A stretch of DNA of 27,527 nucleotides from DATAAM01 sp036260075 (GTDB taxonomy: Bacteria > Actinomycetota > Acidimicrobiia > Acidimicrobiales > JAHWLA01). Under the pieces are notes generated by a model. That model saw only the letters and a list, made by a program, of their open reading frames with translations, had not been told where the DNA came from and ran no database searches. Shown piece after piece: positions 6,952-13,430 of the stretch (position 1 is its first letter; every line of letters starts with the position of its first letter). The stretch lies in NCBI GenBank assembly GCA_036260075.1, contig DATAAM010000073.1, forward strand, positions 1 through 27,527, given 5' to 3'. The position numbers were made by a program, and so were the translations under genes.

Positions 6952-8109
6952 ATGCGTGGGGCCGTCGACGTGGACGCCGTGGTCGACCTCACCCGCGAGC
7001 TCGTCGCCGTCGACACGCAGAACCCGCCGGGCAACGAGGCGGCCGTCGTCGGCGTGTGCCGCGAGGCGCTGGCCCCGTTCGGCGCCCGGTTCGAGGAGTT
7101 CGAGCCCGCGCCGGGCCGCACCTCGCTCGTGGCCACCGTCGGCACCGGCGAACCCGGTCGTCCCACCCTGATCGTCAACGGGCACCTCGACGTGGTGCCG
7201 GTCGACCCGGCCGGATGGACCTGGCCTCCGTTCGCGTGCGAGCGCGACGGCAACCGCCTCTACGGACGGGGCACGGCCGACATGAAGGGCGGCATCGCCG
7301 CCGCCGTCGTGGCCCTCGACACGCTGCGGCGGGCGGGGCGCGAGCCGGGCTGCGACCTCGTGTTCCACCTCGTGGCCGACGAGGAGCGGGGCGGGGAGCT
7401 GGGCACCGGCGCCATGGTGGCGGCCGGGCTGCTGAAGGGCGACGCCTGCGTCGTCCCCGAGCCCACCGACCTGCGGGTGTGCGTGGCCGAGCGCGGCATC
7501 GTGACCGCCACGGTCGTGGTGCACGGCAGGCCCGCGCACGCGGGCAACCCTCGCGACGGCGTCTCCGCCGTCGAGCTGGCCGCCAAGGTCGTGCTCGCCC
7601 TCCACGCCGCCGAGTTCGAGGGCTCGCACCCGCTGCTCGGCTCGCCCTCCTGCAACGTTGGCGAGATCGCAGGCGGCACCGGGCACAACACGGTGGCCGA
7701 GCGCTGCACCCTCGTCCTCGACCGACGGGTGCTGCCCGGGGCCACGCCCGCCTCGGTGGAGAAGGAGCTGCGGGAGAAGATCGAGTCGGTCGACGACCCC
7801 GACCTCCGCTACGACCTGGCGCTCGGCGTCTTCGGAGAGGCGTCCGAGCTCGACCCCGCCGACCCGTTCGTGGCTCGCGTGCAGCGGGCGCTCGCCGCCG
7901 TGCTGGGTACCGAGCAGCCCGTCGTGGGCATGACGTTCGCCACCGACGCCCGGTTCGTGCGCAACGAGGCGGGCATCCCCGCGGTGGTGTGCGGTCCCGG
8001 TGCCATCGAACAGGCGCACGTGCACGACGAGTGGGTCTCGGTCGACCGGCTGGCCGACGCCACCGCCGTCTTCGCCGAGCTCTACGCGGGCTTCTCCGCC
8101 GACGCGTGA
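6952..8109 (+). CDS. M20 family deacylase/peptidase (ArgE/DapE/CPG2 type)
   Basis: The product is a 385-aa di-zinc amidohydrolase that would cleave an N-acyl amino acid or dipeptide in the cytoplasm. Metal ligands and catalytic residues are intact: NGHLDVVP (His78, with Asp80 positioning), YGRGTADMKGG (Asp110), and DEERGG (Glu144 as base, Glu145 as ligand). The dimerisation domain follows from about residue 175 (RGIVTATVVVHGRPAHA). A C-terminal histidine in EQAHVHDEWV completes the site. Family members include acetylornithine deacetylase and succinyl-diaminopimelate desuccinylase, which cannot be separated by eye. Closeness to murA would suit a DapE-like role, but this is weak evidence. The stop overlaps the start of the downstream transporter gene (GTGA), so the two are translationally coupled. 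Confidence 0.88.
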   Translation: MRGAVDVDAVVDLTRELVAVDTQNPPGNEAAVVGVCREALAPFGARFEEFEPAPGRTSLVATVGTGEPGRPTLIVNGHLDVVPVDPAGWTWPPFACERDGNRLYGRGTADMKGGIAAAVVALDTLRRAGREPGCDLVFHLVADEERGGELGTGAMVAAGLLKGDACVVPEPTDLRVCVAERGIVTATVVVHGRPAHAGNPRDGVSAVELAAKVVLALHAAEFEGSHPLLGSPSCNVGEIAGGTGHNTVAERCTLVLDRRVLPGATPASVEKELREKIESVDDPDLRYDLALGVFGEASELDPADPFVARVQRALAAVLGTEQPVVGMTFATDARFVRNEAGIPAVVCGPGAIEQAHVHDEWVSVDRLADATAVFAELYAGFSADA

Positions 8110-9629
8110 CCCGAGTCGTCACCGAGGCCGTCGTGGACGCGACCGTCCTCGACGAGGTGCGCCGACCGCGCCGGGGCTTCGTGCTCGAAACAGCGGCCGA
8201 GGGCGCCTACCTGGCCGAGGAGGGGCCGGTCCACGACTACCGCCGGGAGGTCACCACCGAGGCGCTGCCCGACGGCCGCAGCCGGGTGCGCCAAGTGGTC
8301 GAGTACCGGCTCGCCGTCCCCTACTTCGGCTTCCTGTTCGCGCCGGGCGTGCGCCGCCTGCTCGGTCGGCTCGACGAGCGGCGGGCGTTCCCGTGGTGGG
8401 CGCCACCGCAGCGGGTCGACGCCCGTGCCGCCACCGCCCTGGGCGTGCTGTGCGCCCTCTCCTGGATCGTCGGCTACATGGGCACGATCCTCACCCAGAC
8501 AGTGACGTACGCGGCCGACGAGTTCGGCTCGGGCAAGGGCGCCCAGGGCTTCGCGCTCGCCCTCGTGCGCTTCGACGTGATCGTCACCGTCTTCGTGGTC
8601 GCCTTGGCCGACCGCCGCGGCCGGCGCACCGTGCTCCTCCACGCCACGACCTTCGCGTGCGTGCTCACCGCGCTGTGCTCTTTGGCGCCCTCCCTCCTGT
8701 CGTTGGCGGGGGCCCAGGTGCTGGCCCGCGGCTTCGTGACCGCAGGGGTGCTGATCCTCGCCATCGCGGTGGCCGAGGAGATGCCCGCGGGCGCCCGCGC
8801 CTACGGCGTCAGCCTGCTGGCGCTGGCCGCGGGCGGCGGCGCGGGCATGTGCGTGCTCCTCCTGCCCGTGTGCGACCTGGCCACGTGGAGCTGGCGCCTG
8901 CTCTACCTCGTCCCGCTCGCGGCCGTCCCCCTGGTGCGCCGTGCAGGCCGCCGCCTCCCCGAGAGCCGCCGCTTCCGCGCCCCCCACGCCGAGGTGCGCA
9001 TGGCGGGGCGCCGCGGCCGCTTCTGGCTGCTGGCGGCGTCGGGCTTCCTCCTCAACCTCTTCCTGGCGCCCGCCTCGCAGTTCCAGAACGAGTACCTGCG
9101 TGACGAGCGCGGGTTCTCCGGCGGACGAGTCAGCCTGTTCACCGTGGTGACCGCCACGCCGGGGTTCCTCGGGGTCGTGGTCGGCGGCCGCCTGGCCGAA
9201 CGGGGTCGCCGGCTGGTGGGCGCGGTGGCAGTGGTCGTGGGGGTGTGGTCGACCGTGCTCGTGTACGTCGGCACCGGCTGGTCCGTGTGGGCGTGGTCGA
9301 CGTTGGGGTCGATCGTGGCCGCCGCCACCATCCCCGCGCTGGGCGTCTACGGCCCCGAGCTGTTCCCGACGGCCCTGCGCGGCCGTGCCAACGGCGTGAT
9401 CACCGGCCTGGCGCGGCTCGGCAGCGTGGTGGGGCTCCTGGTGGCGGGCACGGTGGCCGACGCCACCGGTCGGCTGGGGCCGGCGATGACGCTGCTGGCG
9501 ATCGGCCCCACCGTGCTCGCCCTCCTCGTGCTGGTCGCCTATCCCGAGACCGCCCACCGGGAGCTCGAGGAGCTCAACCCGGAAGACGCTCCCCCTCGCG
9601 CTGTTCCCGGTGAGGCGGAGGGGGGCTAG
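8106..9629 (+). CDS. MFS transporter with an N-terminal soluble extension
   Basis: The product is a 507-aa inner-membrane protein. Residues 1 to about 105 are soluble and charged. The segment VRQVVEYRLAVPYFGFLFAP resembles the tail of SRPBCC/polyketide-cyclase-like domains. From about residue 108 there are about 12 hydrophobic segments with major-facilitator features: ADRRGRRTVLLH after the second or third helix, PESRRF before the central loop, YGPELFPTALRGRANG and the terminal PETAHRELEEL. The last two are typical of sugar-porter and aromatic-acid/H+ symporter branches. It overlaps the M20 gene by 4 nt, so it may move that enzyme's substrate or product. Its TAG stop overlaps the stop of the convergent glycosyltransferase gene. 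The transported compound is unknown. Confidence 0.82.
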   Translation: MTRVVTEAVVDATVLDEVRRPRRGFVLETAAEGAYLAEEGPVHDYRREVTTEALPDGRSRVRQVVEYRLAVPYFGFLFAPGVRRLLGRLDERRAFPWWAPPQRVDARAATALGVLCALSWIVGYMGTILTQTVTYAADEFGSGKGAQGFALALVRFDVIVTVFVVALADRRGRRTVLLHATTFACVLTALCSLAPSLLSLAGAQVLARGFVTAGVLILAIAVAEEMPAGARAYGVSLLALAAGGGAGMCVLLLPVCDLATWSWRLLYLVPLAAVPLVRRAGRRLPESRRFRAPHAEVRMAGRRGRFWLLAASGFLLNLFLAPASQFQNEYLRDERGFSGGRVSLFTVVTATPGFLGVVVGGRLAERGRRLVGAVAVVVGVWSTVLVYVGTGWSVWAWSTLGSIVAAATIPALGVYGPELFPTALRGRANGVITGLARLGSVVGLLVAGTVADATGRLGPAMTLLAIGPTVLALLVLVAYPETAHRELEELNPEDAPPRAVPGEAEGG

Positions 9630-11119
9630 TAGGCGCCCTTCTGCGACAGGACGACGGGGACCGTGCGCAGGAGGATGCCGAGGTCGTGGGCGATCGACCA
9701 GTTGTCGACGTAGTACAGGTCCCACCGGGCGTACTGGGCGAAGCTCGAGTCGCTCCGGCCTCGCACCTGCCACATGCCCGTTATCCCCGGCTGCACCCGC
9801 AGGCGGTCGAACAGCTCCGGGCCCCACTGCGTGACCTCCGACGGCAGCGCGGGCCGGGGGCCGACGAGGCTCATCTCGCCCCGCAGCACGTTGACGAGCT
9901 GCGGCAGCTCGTCGAGCGAGAACTTCCGCAGGAGGCGGCCCACGCGCGTCACCCGCGGGTCCTGGCGGATCTTGAAGAGTGGGCCGTCGGCCTCGTTGAG
10001 CAGGTCGAGCTCGGCCAGCCGGTCCTCGGCGTCGATCACCATCGTGCGCAGCTTCAGCACGTGGAAGCGCCGGCCGCGGCGTCCCACCCGCTCCTGCTTG
10101 AACAGCACCGGGCCCGGCGAGCTGAGCTTGATGGCGACGGCGGCCGCCACCAGCACCGGCAGGGAGACGACCAGCAGCACCAGCGCGAGCGTGATGTCGA
10201 AGGCCCGCTTGGAGACCTGCGGCCAGCCCTCGCGCCTGACCGGCTCCACGTACACGACGGGGAACCGCCCCAGCGGCCGCACTGACAGCCGGTCGGCGTC
10301 GATGTCCTTGAGCGAGGACGACAGCTCCACGTGGATGCCCGCGTCGGTGAGCGATCGGGTGAGCCGGTTGGACGTCTGCAGGTCGACGTCGGTGGTGGCC
10401 ACGATCACGCCGCTTGCACCCGCCATGCGCACCTGCTCGGCGGGCTTGGTGCGGCCGTCGAGGACGGGGCCGAACTCCACCAGCCGAGGGTCGATCTCGT
10501 CTTCGGCGTCGCCGATGAGGCCGACGACCCGGTAGCCGAGCTCGGGCTGCTCGCCCAGTGTGGTGGCCAGCGCGAACGCCTCCTCGCCGATGCCCGCTAT
10601 CACCACGGGGCGCAGGCAGTGGCCTCGGCGGTGGAGGGCGCTGAACGCGTGGCGCACCACCTCACGCTCGAGGACAACGACGACGAGGGCGAGCACGAAC
10701 AGCGCCATCAGCCACGACCGGGCCACCAAGGCGTCGAGGGCGTAGGCCACCACCGCGGTCGCCACCACGCTCACGCCCACCCCGTGCAGGATGCGGCCGA
10801 GCTCGTCGCGGCGGCTGGCGGTGTGGCGCGAGTTGTAGAGCCGGTAGCGATGGAAGACGAGGGTCCACAGCGGCAGCGAGAGGACGCACACGCGGGCGTA
10901 CGCGGCGGTCTCGCCTGCGCGGTCGGCCGGGAGCAACGGACCGAGTCGGTGGACGGCGGCCATCGCGGCAGCGACGGCGAGCAGGTCGGTGGCCACCAAG
11001 CCCACGCGGGCCAGGCGGGCGACGACGGGGCGCGTCCTCGTGGTGGCCGCTCGGGTGAGGAGGTCCTCCACCCTCCGGTGGGAAGAGACCCTCGGTTGCG
11101 CGTGATCGATCGCTCTCAT
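9626..11119 (-). CDS. exopolysaccharide biosynthesis polyprenyl glycosylphosphotransferase (WcaJ/WbaP-like)
   Basis: The product is a 497-aa membrane enzyme that would start exopolysaccharide or glycan synthesis by moving a sugar-1-phosphate onto undecaprenyl phosphate. The N-terminal half has four to five membrane helices (about residues 35-150) and a nucleotide-binding-like domain (PVVIAGIGEEAFALA). The C-terminal catalytic domain begins at KRAFDITLALVLL. It contains FKQERVGRRGRRF and LKLRTM, the catalytic Asp-Glu pair in SLDELPQLVNVLRG (Asp403/Glu404), and MSLVGPRPALPSE. The ending LLRTVPVVLSQKGAY is typical. The ATG at 11119 is preceded by GAGGA at good spacing. The gene for a small LPXTG-type surface protein lies 61 nt upstream on the same strand, which suggests a shared cell-surface role. 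Confidence 0.92.
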   Translation of the reverse strand: MRAIDHAQPRVSSHRRVEDLLTRAATTRTRPVVARLARVGLVATDLLAVAAAMAAVHRLGPLLPADRAGETAAYARVCVLSLPLWTLVFHRYRLYNSRHTASRRDELGRILHGVGVSVVATAVVAYALDALVARSWLMALFVLALVVVVLEREVVRHAFSALHRRGHCLRPVVIAGIGEEAFALATTLGEQPELGYRVVGLIGDAEDEIDPRLVEFGPVLDGRTKPAEQVRMAGASGVIVATTDVDLQTSNRLTRSLTDAGIHVELSSSLKDIDADRLSVRPLGRFPVVYVEPVRREGWPQVSKRAFDITLALVLLVVSLPVLVAAAVAIKLSSPGPVLFKQERVGRRGRRFHVLKLRTMVIDAEDRLAELDLLNEADGPLFKIRQDPRVTRVGRLLRKFSLDELPQLVNVLRGEMSLVGPRPALPSEVTQWGPELFDRLRVQPGITGMWQVRGRSDSSFAQYARWDLYYVDNWSIAHDLGILLRTVPVVLSQKGAY

Positions 11120-11180
11120 GCGTCCTCGACTCGTACTCGGATGAACGGCTGCGGCCGCCGACCGCCCCGGGTTCGCCCGC

Positions 11181-11474
11181 CTACGCCGTGATCGCTTCGG
11201 TGCGTCCCCGGCGGAGGAGCACCGAGCCGAACGCAACCGCCCCCGCCCCGAACAGCGCCATGCCGACGAGGTCGCCGCCCGTCAGCGGCAGCGCCCCCGA
11301 ATCGCTCTCCTGGGCACCGCGCACGCTGACCGGCGCGGGGGCCCGCTCGAGCTCCACGCCACGCACCTCCACCTCGGCGCCCACGTAGTCGCCGGTCTGG
11401 GCGAGCGCCACCGACGGCGTGCCGATCACGGTGATGGCCAGAAGGGCTGCGCCCAGCGGTTTGCGAAGATTCAT
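11181..11474 (-). CDS. small LPXTG-type cell-wall-anchored protein
   Basis: The product is a 97-aa secreted surface protein. A Lys/Arg-containing signal peptide (MNLRKPLGAALLAITVIGTP) ends at a likely ALA-QTG cleavage site after residue 25. The mature part is only about 35 residues and is acidic. A sortase signal follows: LPLTG at 62-66, a hydrophobic stretch at about 69-87, and the basic tail LLRRGR. A sortase would cut between Thr and Gly and link the peptide to peptidoglycan. The ATG at 11474 has AGGAAAGG about 8 nt upstream, one of the clearest ribosome binding sites in the window. It precedes the glycosylphosphotransferase gene. I recognise no specific family beyond the anchor. No sortase gene is in the window. 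Confidence 0.8.
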   Translation of the reverse strand: MNLRKPLGAALLAITVIGTPSVALAQTGDYVGAEVEVRGVELERAPAPVSVRGAQESDSGALPLTGGDLVGMALFGAGAVAFGSVLLRRGRTEAITA

Positions 11475-11514
11475 CGCCCGTACCTTTCCTACACCGAGTG
11501 GTCGTCCCGGGCAC

Positions 11515-11534
11515 TGCCACTCTAGTGCCACTCT
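11515..11534 (-). promoter_or_regulatory. tandem direct repeats upstream of the LPXTG-type gene
   Basis: TGCCACTCT occurs at 11515-11523 and again at 11526-11534 (plus-strand reading). The copies are 11 bp apart, one helical turn, and start about 41 bp upstream of the gene. This layout suits a regulator that binds tandem half-sites, such as an OmpR-type response regulator. That role is inferred. Confidence 0.4.
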
Positions 11535-11609
11535 CCGTGTCAACAAATCCGATGTGCCTGGAATGTTCGCTTGCGCTTCCCCACCGCAGACCGTGGCAAA
11601 CGCCGCACC

Positions 11610-12200
11610 TCACCCCAAGGTGCCCACCAGCCACGACCGCACGGCGTCGGCGACGGCGGCATCCCGGTTGCGCAGGCCGTGGTCGCCCCCCTCCAAAAAC
11701 ACCGGGGTGACCGGCCCGGGGACGGCCGCGTGGGCGGCGGCCAGCTCCTCGGGGGTGCCGAAGGCGTCCCTGGTGCCCGACACGAACAGGCAGGGCACGC
11801 GCAAGGCAGGGAAGTGCTCGGTGCGCAGCCGGTCCGGCCTCCCCGGCGGATGGAGGGGGTAGCTGACCAGGACCAGACCGGCCGCGGGCATCCCCTCGGC
11901 CACGGCCAGCGAGCACATGCGGCCCCCCATCGACCGCCCGCCCACGAAGACGCGCTCGGGCGGCAGCCCGGTGCGCCGCGCCAGCGCCTCGGCGCCCTCC
12001 CGCACGGCGGCCACCAGCACCGGTGGCCGGTCGGGGGCGCGGCGGCCCGCCCGGCGGTAGGGGAAGTCCATGCGCTCGACGACCACGCCTTCGGGCGCCA
12101 GCGCCTCCTCGATCGCCACCAGCGAGGGCTGGTCGCGGCCCGCGCCGGCGCCGGGCGTGAGGAGCAGGGCAGCCCGGGGGCGGGCCTTACGCGCCGGCAA
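11610..12200 (-). CDS. alpha/beta hydrolase of the Tex30/KANL3-like (dienelactone hydrolase superfamily) type
   Basis: The product is a predicted cytosolic hydrolase of about 196 aa. The early strand and oxyanion region is ALLLTPGAGAGRDQPS. The nucleophile elbow is GGRSMGGRM, the acid is in VSGTRDAFG, and the histidine is in GGDHGLR, so the triad is complete. The small size and the GAGAGRDQP start match the Tex30/KANL3-like family, whose substrates are unknown. The start is uncertain. TTG at 12200, overlapping the end of the upstream J-domain gene by 14 nt, gives the best family-like N-terminus. An ATG at 12266 would add 22 low-complexity residues. It is the last gene of the minus-strand run that begins with the S9 peptidase. 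Confidence 0.75.
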   Translation of the reverse strand: MPARKARPRAALLLTPGAGAGRDQPSLVAIEEALAPEGVVVERMDFPYRRAGRRAPDRPPVLVAAVREGAEALARRTGLPPERVFVGGRSMGGRMCSLAVAEGMPAAGLVLVSYPLHPPGRPDRLRTEHFPALRVPCLFVSGTRDAFGTPEELAAAHAAVPGPVTPVFLEGGDHGLRNRDAAVADAVRSWLVGTLG

Positions 12201-12873
12201 GGAGGATGCGCTTGGCCTCGGTGAGCTCGGTGATGCGCCTGCCTGCGTCGTCGGCCTCGGCTCCATGGTCGGGGTGGGCCTCCCGCACCAGCGCCCGGAA
12301 GCGACGCAGGATCTCGCGGCGGCCGGGCTCGATGCCGCCCGAGAAGCCCAGCACGGTCAAGGCCCAGCCCTCGTCGCCCAGGGCGGGGGCCCGCCGGGAC
12401 GGCGCCTCGTCGGAGCTGAGGTAGCGCAGCAGGCGCTCGTCGGCCCAGCCCTCCCACCGGGTGGCCCGCCGCAGCAGGCGGAAGGCCTCCGGCCGCACGC
12501 GGTACGACAGCCGGGCCGCGGCGTAGAGCGCGGCCAGCGCCTGGGGGAGGACGGCGCCGTGGTCGTCGAGCTCGAGGTGGAGGGCGTCGCCGTCCCGCAC
12601 CAGGCGGTGGCGACTGCGGTCGAGCCCGTGGACGTCGGTCTGGAAGCGGTACCGAAGCCTCGGTTGGGCGATGCGACGGCCCCGGGAGAGGTCGTCGAGG
12701 AGGCGTTCGAACTCGTCTCGCTGGTCGTCGTCGAGCCGGGGCGCGCAGGCGCCCACGATGGCGGCCAGCAGCAGGGGTCCGTGCTCGTTGGGCAGGAACA
12801 GCTCGCCGAGCGCGACGCGTCGGGTGGGCGCGATCGTCCGCGAATGCCGGACCTCGAGCTCGGCCAACAGCAC
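12187..12873 (-). CDS. conserved protein with C-terminal J-like domain
   Basis: The product is a 228-aa cytosolic protein. Residues 1 to about 175 form a charged region I do not recognise. The last 45 residues look like the core of a J-domain: ILRRFRALVREAHPDHG with the HPD tripeptide at 200-202, then helix III (ITELTEAKRILL). In DnaJ proteins HPD stimulates the DnaK ATPase, so this could be a DnaK co-chaperone with an unusual C-terminal J-domain. Helix I of the J-domain is short or missing. The GTG at 12873 follows TACCGT by 6 nt, which suggests leaderless expression from its own promoter inside the run. The hydrolase gene overlaps its 3' end. I do not know its client. Confidence 0.7.
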   Translation of the reverse strand: MLLAELEVRHSRTIAPTRRVALGELFLPNEHGPLLLAAIVGACAPRLDDDQRDEFERLLDDLSRGRRIAQPRLRYRFQTDVHGLDRSRHRLVRDGDALHLELDDHGAVLPQALAALYAAARLSYRVRPEAFRLLRRATRWEGWADERLLRYLSSDEAPSRRAPALGDEGWALTVLGFSGGIEPGRREILRRFRALVREAHPDHGAEADDAGRRITELTEAKRILLAGA

Positions 12874-12879
12874 GTGCGA

Positions 12880-12885
12880 ACGGTA
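12880..12885 (-). promoter_or_regulatory. -10 box for the leaderless J-like-domain gene
   Basis: TACCGT on the minus strand is followed after 6 nt by the GTG start. It lies in the 27-nt gap after the upstream hypothetical gene. Confidence 0.4.
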
Positions 12886-12900
12886 CCGGCCGGGCGTGCG

Positions 12901-13425
12901 CTACACGAAGCGGCGCAGCAGGTCGCGCAGGAGATTGGCGTCGGCGATGATCTCGATGTCGTCGACCTCGCTCTGGAGCGCCTCGGCGATCGCCGCGCTG
13001 CGACGGCGGACGTCGGCCCAGTCGGGCTCGTCGATCCCGAACGGGCGGGGGATGGCGAGGGCCGCCTCCACGGCGGCGATCACCTCGCCCGCCAGCTCGG
13101 CCTCGGCCGTGGTGGCGTTGGCCAGCCGGTCCATGGCCACGAACAGGTCGGACAGGACCATGTAGCGCTCTTCGTCGTCGTCGCCCTCGTCGTCGACGGG
13201 ATCGAGCTGGTCGGGGAACTCGACCTGGTCGAGCACGGCGTCCACCCGGGCTTCCTCGGCGTCGGGCACCAGCAGGTCGTCGCCGTCCCACTGGTGCGGG
13301 ATGCCCTCGCCTTCGAGCAAGAGCCCCAGGCGGGCGCGCTCCTCGGGCGTCCACTCTCCCAGCTCGTAGACCAGGACGTCGTGGTCCTGTTCCTGCTCCT
13401 GGACGTCCCCCGATTCGTCGCTCAT
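12901..13425 (-). CDS. acidic conserved hypothetical protein
   Basis: The product is a 174-aa strongly acidic soluble protein with no signal peptide or membrane segment. Residues about 17-70 (VLVYELGEWTPEERARLGLLL and onward) resemble small alpha/beta signal-transducing domains of the DUF2007 kind: a strand, a helix, then DDLLVPDAEEARVDAVL. A very acidic linker (DPVDDEGDDDEERY) leads to an all-helical second half. The ATG lies 5 nt after the S9 peptidase stop, so the two are almost certainly co-transcribed. The J-domain gene follows after 27 nt. I cannot assign a function. The acidic linker and neighbouring J-protein would suit a protein-quality or adaptor role, but this is speculative. Confidence 0.7.
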   Translation of the reverse strand: MSDESGDVQEQEQDHDVLVYELGEWTPEERARLGLLLEGEGIPHQWDGDDLLVPDAEEARVDAVLDQVEFPDQLDPVDDEGDDDEERYMVLSDLFVAMDRLANATTAEAELAGEVIAAVEAALAIPRPFGIDEPDWADVRRRSAAIAEALQSEVDDIEIIADANLLRDLLRRFV

Positions 13426-13430
13426 GCGCG

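Noticed and set aside
5685..8105. Plus-strand frame running unbroken from 5685 into the MFS gene
   Set aside because: The part before 8106 is antisense to murA or out of frame with the M20 gene. Only 8106-9629 codes for a recognisable protein.
11538..11543. TTGACA (minus strand) as a -35 box for the LPXTG-type gene
   Set aside because: No acceptable -10 lies 16-18 nt downstream. The only TAGAGT is 13 nt away.
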